From Micromonospora sp. NBC_00421 (GTDB lineage Bacteria > Actinomycetota > Actinomycetes > Mycobacteriales > Micromonosporaceae), in the NCBI RefSeq assembly GCF_036017915.1, contig NZ_CP107929.1, positions 7,119,001 through 7,183,000 on the forward strand: a stretch of 64,000 nucleotides of DNA, read 5' to 3'. Position 1 is the stretch's first letter, and every line of letters starts with the position of its first letter. Of the stretch, positions 27,097-35,203 are shown one piece after another. The position numbers and the translations under genes are program-made. A model generated the notes under the pieces. The model was not told where the DNA came from. It searched no databases and was given only the letters and a program-made list of their open reading frames with translations.

Positions 27097-27284
27097 CCGC
27101 CTCCTGACCGCCCGGCGCATGCGGTCGACGCCGCCGCCCTGGTGTCATACGCGCGTCCTGTAGAGCTGATGACGAAAACGAATCGGGATGAACTCCGTCC
27201 GGCGCGGCCTCGACGCCGCGGCAGAGCGGCCACCACAGGTGATGCGTCGAGTCATCGGGCCGGTGCCGCCTCGTCGCGCCCTTC
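27097..27284. other. Intergenic region with a partial copy of palindrome family B
   Basis: About 190 bases without a gene. Around 27153-27186 it contains AGCTGATGACG followed by AAACGA, closely resembling the arms of the inverted repeat at 62253-62354, but no second arm is found nearby. Confidence 0.5.
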
Positions 27285-27578
27285 ATGATCGTGCTGCAAC
27301 CATGTTGTCAACACCGTTGCGTTAACGCCGTGGGCGGCTGGTCAACCCGGGACAGAAAGTGCCCGATCGGGGAGCGGGGTGGGCCAGCTTGGCGATCATG
27401 GAGTGGTGGTGCCGGCTTTGGGGGTTTTGCGGGCGTTCTGTTACCCACCACAACTCCATGATCGGCGAGGCAGCGGTGGTTGACGAACAGCCGTTCCACC
27501 TAACGCAACGGTGTTGACCATGTTGTAGTGGCCTCCGTTGTTCAGAAGCCCACTACAACATGGTTGCAGCACGATCAT
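27285..27578. repeat. 294-bp MITE-like element with nested inverted repeats
   Basis: The ends (27285-27308 and 27555-27578) are perfect 24-base inverted repeats. Inside lie a second perfect 18-base pair (27307-27324 and 27501-27518), a palindrome in the middle (arms near 27389-27412 and 27449-27471, sharing GATCATGGAGT) and a 14-base palindrome (27518-27531 and 27550-27563). No gene is present. The size and terminal repeats fit a miniature inverted-repeat element or a composite of extragenic palindromes. Confidence 0.75.
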
Positions 27579-27624
27579 ATGGCTGAGGCACCGCGCGGGA
27601 GCGACCGGAACCAGCCGAACAGCG

Positions 27625-28100
27625 ATGGCGGATGTGGTCGCGGTGACGGTGGCGGTCGCGGTCGCGGTCGCGGTAAGGATGCGGTGACGGTGACGGTGGT
27701 GGGTGCGGTCCCGGTGGGGATGCGGTGGCGGTGGTGGTGGTGGTGGTGGGTGTGGTCGCGGTGACGGTGGCGGACGCGGTCGCGGTGGGGATGCGGTGGC
27801 GATGGCGGTGGTGGGTGTGGTCGCGGTGGGAGTCCGCCTTCCCGGCCGCACCGGCCCCCCGGCCGCACCGGCCCCCCGGCCGCACGGGCCCCCCGGCCGC
27901 ACGGGCCCCCCGGCCGCACCGGCCCCCGGCCCCGCCCGCTCGGCCTCGCTCGCCCGCTCGGCCCTGCTCGACCGCTCGGCCCTGCTCGACCGCTCGGCCC
28001 TGCTCGACCGCTCGGCCCTGCTCGACCGCTCGGCCCTGCTCGACCGCTCGGCCCTGCTCGACCGCTCGGCCCTGCTCGACCGTTCGGCCCTGCTCGACCA
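27625..28100. repeat. Low-complexity and tandem repeat tract
   Basis: 27625-27830 is a GGT/GCG-rich low-complexity tract. 27838-27925 repeats CCGGCCGCACCGGCCCCC-like units. 27961-28098 contains eight copies of an 18-base unit (GCCCTGCTCGACCGCTCG). Because 18 is a multiple of three, all six frames stay open and give long artificial reading frames; none has a Shine-Dalgarno sequence or family similarity that I can see. Confidence 0.8.
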
Positions 28101-28148
28101 GCCATGCCCCGCCCGTGCTGTTCGCGGTCCACTGTGGCGCGTGGTCGG

Positions 28149-28874
28149 TCAGCTGCCGACGGCGTCCTGCCCCGCCGGCTCGGGGGTGCGGTAGTAGTCG
28201 TCGCGGGAGAGGAACTCCACAGGCAGCGAACCGGGCAGGGTCACCCGCGCCTCACCTGTCATCGGAGCGGCGGTGGCCCGTCGGATCAGCACGTCCCGCT
28301 CCGGCGGTGCCAGCTCCACCAACTCGGGACGGGTGACCCGGAAACAGGCCACCGTCCGTCGGATCAGCCGGGCCAGCTCGGTCACCGGGCCCACCTGGCC
28401 ACCAAGGGCCAGGGTGGGTTGTTGGATCGTCCGCAGCGCGTCGCAGACCACAAGCAGTTCGGCGTCCGGAGCCGTACCGTGCGCCCCGGAGGGGGTGGAC
28501 CGTAGCTCCAGCCGGGACGGCCACTGCCAGCGGACCTGCCCGCTGACCAGGCGAGGCAACCGGACGGCCCGCCGGTGCCGGACGCCCGCCGAGTCGATCT
28601 TGCCGGCGACCAGGGCCAGGTCACCGGCGAGGCAGACGTACGCGAGGCGACGGTCGGTGACGGTGACCGAGGCGGGTGCCGGCAGGACCCACTGCCGGCG
28701 GGTGCCGGTCGGGCTGAGTAGACAGCCGGCCACCGACGTCAGGTACCGGCCGAGCACCCGTTCACCGGGTTCCGGGACCAGGTCGTGGTGCCGGTCGAGT
28801 ACGGGGGCGAATTCGTCCTCCGGCGCGTCGAACCGATGCGGTGCGATGAAGAACGGGGACATGTCCTCGCGCAT
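28149..28874 (-). CDS. Conserved hypothetical protein next to two-component genes
   Basis: A 241-residue soluble protein that I do not recognise. It alternates beta-type stretches (ASVTVTDRRLAYVCLAGDLALVAGK, VRWQWPSRLELRST) with a helix near residue 165 (GPVTELARLIRRTVACFRVTRPELVELAPPERDVLIRRA) and ends EFLSRDDYYRTPEP. The layout recalls PH-like or GRAM-like domains but this is only a guess. GGGGAGGTCGTGACG precedes the ATG. It lies 75 bases downstream of the response regulator on the same strand and could belong to that regulon. Confidence 0.7.
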   Translation of the reverse strand: MREDMSPFFIAPHRFDAPEDEFAPVLDRHHDLVPEPGERVLGRYLTSVAGCLLSPTGTRRQWVLPAPASVTVTDRRLAYVCLAGDLALVAGKIDSAGVRHRRAVRLPRLVSGQVRWQWPSRLELRSTPSGAHGTAPDAELLVVCDALRTIQQPTLALGGQVGPVTELARLIRRTVACFRVTRPELVELAPPERDVLIRRATAAPMTGEARVTLPGSLPVEFLSRDDYYRTPEPAGQDAVGS

Positions 28875-28949
28875 CGTCACGACCTCCCCCGCGCAGTGGT
28901 CTCGTGGCGTTCAGCCTCACCGACCCGTGACGCGCTGTCATGACACCCG

Positions 28950-29639
28950 TTAGGGGGTCGGCCGGTCGTACGACGCCTGTGACCGGTAGGTGCCGATCTC
29001 CTCCGGCCGGACTAGTCCGTCCTCGATCGCCCGGGCCAGGAGAGCGGCCTTCGTGGCGGCCGGTCGGCCCGCTCGGGTGTACTTGATCCGGGCCCGGTCC
29101 ACATATTGTTTGACGGTGTGCTCGCTGATCTGCATCCGGCGGGCCACCGACGCCTTCGACATCGACTGGAACCACAGCAGCAGTGCCTCGCGTTCCTTGT
29201 CCGACAGGGCCGGTCGGTCCGGGCGCGGATCACCCACCATCGCCCCGGCCAGGGCCGGCGGCACGTACGGGCGGTCACTTGCGGCGGCCAGCACGGTCGC
29301 CACGCAGTGTTCCCGCCCCTCGTGTTTGGCCAGGAACGCGGTCGCCCCGGCGTCGAGCGCCGTGAGTATCGTCGCCGGATCGGTGTGCTCGGAGTAGACC
29401 ACCACCCGCCGACCGGCGGTGCTCAGCTCGGCCAACTTGTCGATGACCATCCGCCCGCGCAGCCGCAGATCCAGCAGGATCACGTCTGCCTCCGGCGCGG
29501 TCCGCAGCACCAGGTCCGGGTCGTCGCCGGTGGCGAGCACCCGTAGTCGAGGCTCGGTGGACAACCAGGCCCGCACTCCGTCGATCACCACCGGATGGTC
29601 GTCGACGATCGACACTCCGACGGGTCGCTCCCCGCTCAT
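28950..29639 (-). CDS. NarL/LuxR-type response regulator
   Basis: A 229-residue two-component regulator. The receiver domain has the acidic DD pair (SIVDDHPVV), the phospho-acceptor Asp in VILLDLRLRG, Ser in VVYSEHTD and Lys in FLAKHEG. The C-terminal LuxR-type helix-turn-helix (LSDKEREALLLWFQSMSKASVARRMQISEHTVKQYVDRARIKY) binds DNA. The ATG overlaps the stop of the upstream sensor-like gene (ATGA). It is last in a run of three minus-strand signalling genes. Confidence 0.92.
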   Translation of the reverse strand: MSGERPVGVSIVDDHPVVIDGVRAWLSTEPRLRVLATGDDPDLVLRTAPEADVILLDLRLRGRMVIDKLAELSTAGRRVVVYSEHTDPATILTALDAGATAFLAKHEGREHCVATVLAAASDRPYVPPALAGAMVGDPRPDRPALSDKEREALLLWFQSMSKASVARRMQISEHTVKQYVDRARIKYTRAGRPAATKAALLARAIEDGLVRPEEIGTYRSQASYDRPTP

Positions 29640-30853
29640 GGCCGGTGCCACCGGGTCTGCGTCCACCTGATCTCCCCGTCCCGCTCCTGTAGGTGTTCCA
29701 CCTGTTCGTCGTCGCCCGCCGGAGCGAACGGCGGGTCGCCCGGCTGGGCGCCCGGCGCGTCGGCCGTTCCCGGGCCGCCCACGTCCGGTGCCACCAGGCT
29801 GACCGCCACCTCGTCCGGACCGGCCACCACCGTCAGCCGGGCCCAACCGGTGGCGGCGGCCAGCGCGGCGGCCAACGGGTCGGCCAGCCGCCGGCGGACC
29901 TCCACCGGCAGCGGCGGCGGCGTGCCGATGGCGATCAACTCGATCGGCAGCCCGTTGCGTTCGGCCAGGTCGGCGGCGGCCCGCAACTCGTGCAGCAGCG
30001 GATCCGGCACGTCGTCGGATTCGGCGATCAGCCGGCGCAACCGGGTCGCCGCCAGCACGCACCGGCGCTGCACGAACGGGTCGGTCGGGTCGGCGCGACC
30101 ATCGGCCAGCTCCGCCAGCACCTGCTCGGCGGCCCCACCGACAAGCGCCAGCCGGGTCCGCCGGTCGGCCAGGGCCCGTTCGGCGGCGTCCCGTTCGGCG
30201 CGTACGGCGAGGGTCGCCGCGGCGGTGCCGGCCCGGTCCCGGGCGAGGGTGGAGATCACCGCGGCACCGGCGAAGACCGCCACCGGCAGCGACGAGGTGC
30301 CGTAGACGTACATCGTGAAGCGGGTCAGGTCGGCGGGGGCGGTCGCGCCGTGGCCGATCAGCGCGGCGAGCGCGATCACCGAGTGACCGGCCGACAGGGC
30401 GATCATCCAGCGGATCGGGCGCCCCCAGAGCACCACCACGAGGAACCAGGCCAACCCGGTCCACGCCCAGTTCCCGGCGGCGAAGAACTGCCGTTCGCCG
30501 GCCGCCGCGAAGACCGCCGTGTCCACCGCCAGCAACGTGGTCACCAACGGCAGCACCGGCGGCAGGGTGCCGTGCAGCAGCCGGTGGGCGGCGTACCCGC
30601 CGACGACGAGGGCGGTCAGCCAGCCCACCGCGACCACCGTCGGCGCGGCCAGCTCGGACCAGGCGCCGAGCAGCGCCGGCAACCCGATCGCGGTGTGCCA
30701 GACCAGCGCGATGGCCACCGCCGCGATCCGGGCGCCCCGGTCCGAGACCCGGGCCACGTCCACGGCGGTGCCGTCGGCCACCGCCAGGCTCCCCGACGAC
30801 ATCACCGGCCGGGGTACGCGGGCCGGTGCCGTCGCGCTGAGGTCAGTGGACAT
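29636..30853 (-). CDS. Degenerate sensor-kinase-like membrane protein
   Basis: A 405-residue protein with five or six hydrophobic segments (about residues 42-185) and a cytosolic C-terminal part. It shares the overall plan of its neighbour, but I see no phospho-acceptor His in a DLHD-type motif and no N- or G-box; the segment RRRLADPLAAALAAATGWARLTVVAG sits where the N-box helix should be. It is therefore probably a pseudokinase or sensory partner. It overlaps the kinase gene by 11 bases and the regulator gene by 4, so all three are coupled. Confidence 0.78.
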   Translation of the reverse strand: MSTDLSATAPARVPRPVMSSGSLAVADGTAVDVARVSDRGARIAAVAIALVWHTAIGLPALLGAWSELAAPTVVAVGWLTALVVGGYAAHRLLHGTLPPVLPLVTTLLAVDTAVFAAAGERQFFAAGNWAWTGLAWFLVVVLWGRPIRWMIALSAGHSVIALAALIGHGATAPADLTRFTMYVYGTSSLPVAVFAGAAVISTLARDRAGTAAATLAVRAERDAAERALADRRTRLALVGGAAEQVLAELADGRADPTDPFVQRRCVLAATRLRRLIAESDDVPDPLLHELRAAADLAERNGLPIELIAIGTPPPLPVEVRRRLADPLAAALAAATGWARLTVVAGPDEVAVSLVAPDVGGPGTADAPGAQPGDPPFAPAGDDEQVEHLQERDGEIRWTQTRWHRP

Positions 30854-32132
30854 CCGGCCATTCCAGCCTGATCCGGGTGCCCTCGCCAGGGGCGGAGGTC
30901 ACCTCCGCCCGCCCGCCGACATCGGCCAACCGGCCCCGGATCGACTCGCGTAGCCCGTACCGATGGGCCGGGACGGTGGCCGGGTCGAAACCGGGACCGT
31001 CGTCGACCACCTCGACCACGACGCCGCCGTCGTGCCGGCCCAACCGCACGACCACCTCGGCATCCGGCGCGTGCCGGGCCACGTTGGCCAGCGCGGCGGC
31101 GGTGGCGTCGACGAGCGCGGCGACCACCCCCGCCGGGGCCGTGCAGGGCGGCAACGTGGCGGTCACCGTCAGCTCCGGGTGGATGGCGAGCAGCGCGCGT
31201 AGACCGGCGTCGACATCGGCCGGACCGGCCCCGACAGCGATGCCGACCTGGCCGGCCTCATTGCCGACCTGGCCCGCCTCGTTGCCGGCCGGAGCGGTCT
31301 CGTTGCGGACCTGGCCGGTCTCGTTGCCGACCGGGTCGGTCGAGGGGGTGGACCGGGCGTTCGCGAGCGCCACCAGGGTACGCAGATCCGCGTCGGCCCG
31401 TTCGCGTAACGCCGCCGAACCGGCCGGCAGGGCACCCAGCCCGACCACGGTCAACGTGGACAGGACCGTGTCGTGCAGGTCCCGGTTCTGCCGCCGTTCC
31501 ACCTCCCGGACCGTCCGGGCAAGCACCGCCTCCCGGCGCAGCCGCTGGAATTCGGTGAAGGCGGCGTCGGCCCGTCCGATCCACCGGCGCATCACCGTCG
31601 CCGTCATCGCCGCGCAGCCTGTCTGCACCAGCAGGGTCGCCGCGTGCGCGGACGCCTCGACGGTGTTGCCGGCGGCCGAGGCGCCGGCCGCGTATCCGGC
31701 GGTGACCAGCAGGCCCGCCGGCACCGACCAGCGGACCGGCGCGGTGGCCTGCGCGTTGATCACCGTGGTGCTGGCCAGCACGGCGAGCCAACTACCCTCG
31801 CCCGGCAGCACCTCCGGGGCGACCAGCAGCGGGGCTAGCAGGCTCGCCGCGAAGGTGAACGCGACGTCCCCGGCGACCAGCCCGGGACCGATGCCGACCC
31901 GCAGCGCACGCGCCGCGTACCAGACGGACCAGCCGGTCAGTGCGATCACGGCGGCTAGCAGCACGGGCACCCGGACCGGCGCGGTGCGTACCGCCAGCGC
32001 GGTCGCCGCGCCGAACAACCCGCAGGTCAACCGCAGCAGCGCCGGCAGGGTGGTGAAGATGAGCTGCAACGCGCCACCCGCCGGCCGATCCAGCAACGAC
32101 GGTGACGAGGTCGGAGCGGGGAGGGCCGACAT
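30843..32132 (-). CDS. Sensor histidine kinase (HisKA_3 type)
   Basis: A 429-residue membrane kinase. Six hydrophobic segments precede the dimerisation helix with the phospho-acceptor His in NRDLHDTVLSTL. The ATP-binding domain has the N-box AALANVARHAP, G1 DDGPGF, and GLRESIRGRL. Between the two lies a repeated stretch of GNE(T/A)GQV units from short tandem DNA repeats (31230-31340), which varies the linker length. ATG 32132 and the adjacent TTG 32135 are alternative starts; AAGGA lies upstream. The partner regulator is at 28950-29639. Confidence 0.92.
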   Translation of the reverse strand: MSALPAPTSSPSLLDRPAGGALQLIFTTLPALLRLTCGLFGAATALAVRTAPVRVPVLLAAVIALTGWSVWYAARALRVGIGPGLVAGDVAFTFAASLLAPLLVAPEVLPGEGSWLAVLASTTVINAQATAPVRWSVPAGLLVTAGYAAGASAAGNTVEASAHAATLLVQTGCAAMTATVMRRWIGRADAAFTEFQRLRREAVLARTVREVERRQNRDLHDTVLSTLTVVGLGALPAGSAALRERADADLRTLVALANARSTPSTDPVGNETGQVRNETAPAGNEAGQVGNEAGQVGIAVGAGPADVDAGLRALLAIHPELTVTATLPPCTAPAGVVAALVDATAAALANVARHAPDAEVVVRLGRHDGGVVVEVVDDGPGFDPATVPAHRYGLRESIRGRLADVGGRAEVTSAPGEGTRIRLEWPDVH

Positions 32133-32287
32133 CAAGAGGAGTGCGTCCTTCGGGCGGTGACCCGTCCGGGTCTGCTCGGCGGTGCATCGACGCCGGAGAA
32201 TAGCATCAGTTTCCCTAACTGATCACCATTGGTGTACGGCGTGTCGCGTGGCGTTCCGCACCTGCGTCGGGCCGGCCCCGCCGCCGA

Positions 32288-33139
32288 TCAGCGGCGCAGC
32301 CACTCCAGGGCTGCCGATGCACCGCCGAGCACCGAGATGTGGCCGTCGTCGGCGGTGATCCGCAGCTCGGCCGTCGGGCAGACCCCGGCCAGCCAACGGC
32401 TGTGGGTGGCCGGGACCACCCGGTCCCGCCCGCCGTGCAGCAGCAGCACCGGCACCCGCACCAGGGCCGGGTCGAAACCCCACGGCGCGACGTACGCGAG
32501 GTCGTCGTCGACAAGCCCCGCCGGGCCGCCCCGGACCGCCGGGCCGACCACGCTGTCGAACCAGGACCACGGCCCGGCCAGGGCGGCCAGGTCGGCCGGG
32601 GTGAACTCCGGGTCGTAGTCGACGTCGGACGCGGCGTGCCGTTCCTTGGCCGCCCGGCCCTCGGTGGCGGCGCGCAGCGACGCCACCCCGGACGGCGTCA
32701 TCCCGGCGAACCAGTCCAACCCGGCCGCGTCGTAGGGGGCCAGACCGGCGCCGGCGACCACGGCGGTCACCCGGTCGGGCAGCAACGCCCCGCAGGCCAG
32801 CGCGTGCGGGGCACCACCGGAGTGGCCGAGGGTGGCGAACCGGTCCAGGCCCAGCGCGTCGGCCACCCGGGCGGTGTATCCGGCCGCCGAGGCCACGTCC
32901 CGACCGGGGCGACGGGTGGAACCGCCGTACCCGGGCCGGTCGTAGGACACCCAGCGCAGGCCGAGGCGGTCGGCGGCGGCGAACAGCGGGGCGGGCGGGG
33001 TGCCGATGTTGGGGGTGCCGTGGTGCCAGACGACAGGCAGCCGGCCGGTGCCGTCGTCGCCGGTGTCGTAGACGTGCAGGGTGCCGCCGTCCGGCAGCGC
33101 CAGGTCGGTCTCGGTCAGCGCAGCGGGTGGGTGGCTCAC
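32288..33139 (-). CDS. Alpha/beta hydrolase
   Basis: A 283-residue alpha/beta-fold hydrolase. The oxyanion HG (WHHGTPN) is near residue 42, the YDRPGYGGS strand near residue 70 and the nucleophile elbow GHSGG near residue 106. The catalytic Asp is probably in LLLHGGRDRVVP and the His in DDGHISVL at the end. The substrate is unknown. The GTG start overlaps the stop of the DUF4240 gene (GTGA); a longer frame would overlap that gene further. Confidence 0.9.
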   Translation of the reverse strand: MSHPPAALTETDLALPDGGTLHVYDTGDDGTGRLPVVWHHGTPNIGTPPAPLFAAADRLGLRWVSYDRPGYGGSTRRPGRDVASAAGYTARVADALGLDRFATLGHSGGAPHALACGALLPDRVTAVVAGAGLAPYDAAGLDWFAGMTPSGVASLRAATEGRAAKERHAASDVDYDPEFTPADLAALAGPWSWFDSVVGPAVRGGPAGLVDDDLAYVAPWGFDPALVRVPVLLLHGGRDRVVPATHSRWLAGVCPTAELRITADDGHISVLGGASAALEWLRR

Positions 33140-33675
33140 TGGTCCGCCCAGCCTGTCGGGTTGGTGCACGACTCCCGGGAGATGCCGGAGCCGGTCCGGG
33201 GCCAGTCGCCGAACCGCTGCTCGTGCAGGCGGCCGAAGAAGTAGCAGATGCCCTGCAGGTAGCCGTCGGGCAACGCCCAGCTCGGGTCGGCCCGGACCGC
33301 CTCGTAGAACTCCCGCCCCAGCGCCACGACGTGGCCCCGGCCGTAGAGGAAGCCGTCGTCGGAGCCGTCGATCACCGCATGCACGTCGGCCCGGTCGATG
33401 TCGTACAGCTTGCGTTCGACCACCCGGTCGAGGTCGGTCAGCTCGGGGCCGGACAGGTCGGCGCAGAGCTGGCCCAACTGGTCGAGGAAGGCGTCCAGCC
33501 AGGCGTCGATCGCGTAGGCGCTGTCGTCGTCGGCGGCCCGGTCGCGGGTGAGCAGCGCCCGGCGCAGCGCGGCCGGCTCGGGGCCGAGTCGCTGCCAGGC
33601 GGCCTCCACCAGGCCCCAGAACCGGGCCTCCTCCTCGGCGGTGGGCAGCCGGGTCGCGGTCTCCGTGTCACTCAT
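33136..33675 (-). CDS. DUF4240-family protein
   Basis: A 179-residue soluble protein with the DUF4240 core (EARFWGLVEAAWQRLG, LDAFLDQLGQLCADLSGPELTDLDRVVERKLYDIDRADV, DGFLYGRGHVVALGREFYEAV). Members often lie in immunity or toxin-related loci, but none is seen here and the function is not known. TACCGT lies exactly 7 bases before the ATG and no Shine-Dalgarno sequence is present, so it is leaderless. It is coupled to the hydrolase. Confidence 0.88.
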   Translation of the reverse strand: MSDTETATRLPTAEEEARFWGLVEAAWQRLGPEPAALRRALLTRDRAADDDSAYAIDAWLDAFLDQLGQLCADLSGPELTDLDRVVERKLYDIDRADVHAVIDGSDDGFLYGRGHVVALGREFYEAVRADPSWALPDGYLQGICYFFGRLHEQRFGDWPRTGSGISRESCTNPTGWADQ

Positions 33676-33801
33676 AGGCCGGACGGTAGCGGGCCGCCCC
33701 GACGTTTTCCGGGGATCCGCTTCGTTCGCCGGGTGACCGGGAGGGCGCGCTACGGCCTCGGGGCCGCCCTCCCGGTGGTGGGCGGCCCCGGACGGCGGCG
33801 G

Positions 33802-33999
33802 TCAGCGCAGCCCGTGGCGTACCTCGTGGACGAAGGTGGACCAGGCGGTCGGGTGGAAACGCAGGGTCGGGCCGGACTGGTCCTTGCTGTCCCGTACGCC
33901 GATCACGCCGGGCAGGTTGTCGGCCACCTCGACGCAGTCGCCGCCACTGCCGCCGCTGCGGGTGCTCTTGCGCCAGAGGGCACCGGCCAGGTCGTTCAT
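33802..33999 (-). CDS. DUF397-family protein
   Basis: A 65-residue protein with the DUF397 signature (LAGALWRKSTRSGGSGGDCVEVADNLPGVIGVRDSKDQSGPTLRF, then WSTFVHEVR). In Streptomyces these small proteins pair with BldB/XRE-type regulators and act in development. GAGGAGCGAGC precedes the ATG. The usual XRE partner is not beside it; a small GntR-like gene lies 65 bases upstream instead. Confidence 0.9.
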   Translation of the reverse strand: MNDLAGALWRKSTRSGGSGGDCVEVADNLPGVIGVRDSKDQSGPTLRFHPTAWSTFVHEVRHGLR

Positions 34000-34064
34000 G
34001 CTCGCTCCTCGATGATCGTCCCCGGCAACAACAGGGGTACGCGCAGGGCGCATGGAATGGGAGC

Positions 34065-34289
34065 CTACTTTCCCCCTGCTACGTAGACCCCGCGCCCGGG
34101 TTGCCCCACGACCAGGTCGCGGTCGTGCAAGAGCGAGACGGCGCGGTACGCGGTGGCGACGCTGACGGCGAACTGGTCGGCGAGCTCGCTGGTGCTGGGC
34201 AGCTTCGTTCCCGGCGTGAGCTCGCCGCTCTTGATCTTCGTGGTCAGCTCGTCGGCGATGCGTCGGTATTCGGCAGGTGCAGAGGGCAT
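34065..34289 (-). CDS. Short GntR-family regulator (DNA-binding domain only)
   Basis: A 74-residue winged-helix protein covering just the GntR DNA-binding domain (YRRIADELTTKIKSGELTPGTKLPSTSELADQFAVSVATAYRAVSLLHDRDLVVGQPGRGVYV). It has no effector domain, so it either constitutively binds or works with another protein. A longer start at 34319 is possible. A perfect 8-base palindrome 92 bases upstream is a likely operator, shared with divergent genes. Confidence 0.82.
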   Translation of the reverse strand: MPSAPAEYRRIADELTTKIKSGELTPGTKLPSTSELADQFAVSVATAYRAVSLLHDRDLVVGQPGRGVYVAGGK

Positions 34290-34380
34290 GGCTTTGGTCC
34301 CTTGGTTCGGCCCTGCCATCTGACCACGAGCCGACCAACGTCAGCAAGTGATGCAAGACAATCACGCGCTGTGGCTTTAC

Positions 34381-34401
34381 CTACGTCAGATAGTGACGTA
34401 G
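34381..34401. promoter_or_regulatory. Candidate operator between divergent genes
   Basis: CTACGTCA and TGACGTAG form a perfect inverted repeat with a 5-base spacer (gatag). It lies 92 bases before the short GntR gene and 110 bases before the divergent gene at 34511, a suitable place for autoregulation. Confidence 0.6.
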
Positions 34402-34510
34402 ATTTCTTCGTGGCTGCCCTTGGTTCGGCAAACGAAGGCCAGTCCCGTCAGGGCGGCGCGGATCCCGTCGCCCTGACGGTCCACTCTGTCCCGAACGCCG
34501 GGGAGTATCG

Positions 34511-34849
34511 ATGGGCCGGATCCACCATGACGACTACCTGTTGACCGCCGCACTGACGTTCGCCGACCGGCACCGGCCGGTCTGGAGTTGGCGGCGCTGG
34601 CGCAGGGTGTGCCGCTGCGGCGCGGAGCTGCCCTGCCGGGCGCGGTACCGCAATCCGGCCAGCCGGGCGAACCGGCCAGCCGCCGGTGAGCTGCCGTTGC
34701 TGGTCCGGTCGGCGTGGGACTGCCTGGACCAGCACCGGCGCAGGCGTTGCGGGAAGTGCGCCGACGCCGGGTTCTGCCCGGTGGTGGAGGCCGCCCGGCA
34801 CCGGATCAGGGAGTGGCGCAGGTTCCGGCACGTCTGGGGGCGGCGGTGA
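34511..34849 (+). CDS. Small Cys-rich protein, function unknown
   Basis: A 112-residue basic protein with Cys pairs (CRCGAELPC near residue 34 and CGKCADAGFC near residue 80) that could bind zinc, and many Arg/Trp. Not recognised as a family. It is divergent from the short GntR gene and its stop overlaps the next start (GTGA). Similar gene pairs are common around GntR/DUF397 loci in actinomycetes (inference from gene style). Confidence 0.65.
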   Translation: MGRIHHDDYLLTAALTFADRHRPVWSWRRWRRVCRCGAELPCRARYRNPASRANRPAAGELPLLVRSAWDCLDQHRRRRCGKCADAGFCPVVEAARHRIREWRRFRHVWGRR

Positions 34850-35196
34850 GCGCGCCGCTGCCCAAGGCGGGTGACCTGGTGGTCGTCGGCCGGGAGGCCA
34901 GTGTGCAGTTCCTCAAGCCGATCAGGTGCCGGGTGATCCGGGTGCTGGACTGGATCACCTACGACGGGTGGTGCTGGCTCGACGTCTACCAACTGGACGC
35001 CAAGGGTGACGCGGTGGCCCGGCGGTCGATCTTCGTACAACCGGCGGGGTTGGCGGTGGTGCGGCCTGCGCCGACGCCTCGCGCGCCGAGCCGGGCGGGG
35101 GTGACGCCCAACGTACGCCGGGGGCCTCGGCCGGCCGGGGTGCCGCCGGTGCGGCGGCCGGCGGCCGGCGGACGGGGTGGGGCCGTTAGGGGGTGA
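34846..35196 (+). CDS. Small hypothetical protein coupled to the Cys-rich gene
   Basis: A 116-residue protein. Residues 1-70 look like a small beta-rich domain (GDLVVVGREASVQFLKPIRCRVIRVLDWITYDGWCWLDVYQLD), and the rest is a disordered Pro/Arg/Gly-rich tail. The GTG start overlaps the preceding stop (GTGA), so the genes are co-translated. No function is assigned. Confidence 0.62.
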   Translation: MSAPLPKAGDLVVVGREASVQFLKPIRCRVIRVLDWITYDGWCWLDVYQLDAKGDAVARRSIFVQPAGLAVVRPAPTPRAPSRAGVTPNVRRGPRPAGVPPVRRPAAGGRGGAVRG

Positions 35197-35203
35197 CGGA
35201 AAG

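Noticed and set aside
27961..28098. CRISPR array
   Set aside because: The units are directly adjacent with no unique spacers, and no cas gene is present.
27575..28132. Collagen-like open frame (repeated GRAGPS units) on the minus strand and matching plus-strand frames
   Set aside because: They arise from an 18-base tandem repeat and GGT-rich low complexity, which keep every frame open. No Shine-Dalgarno sequence, promoter or family similarity supports any of them.
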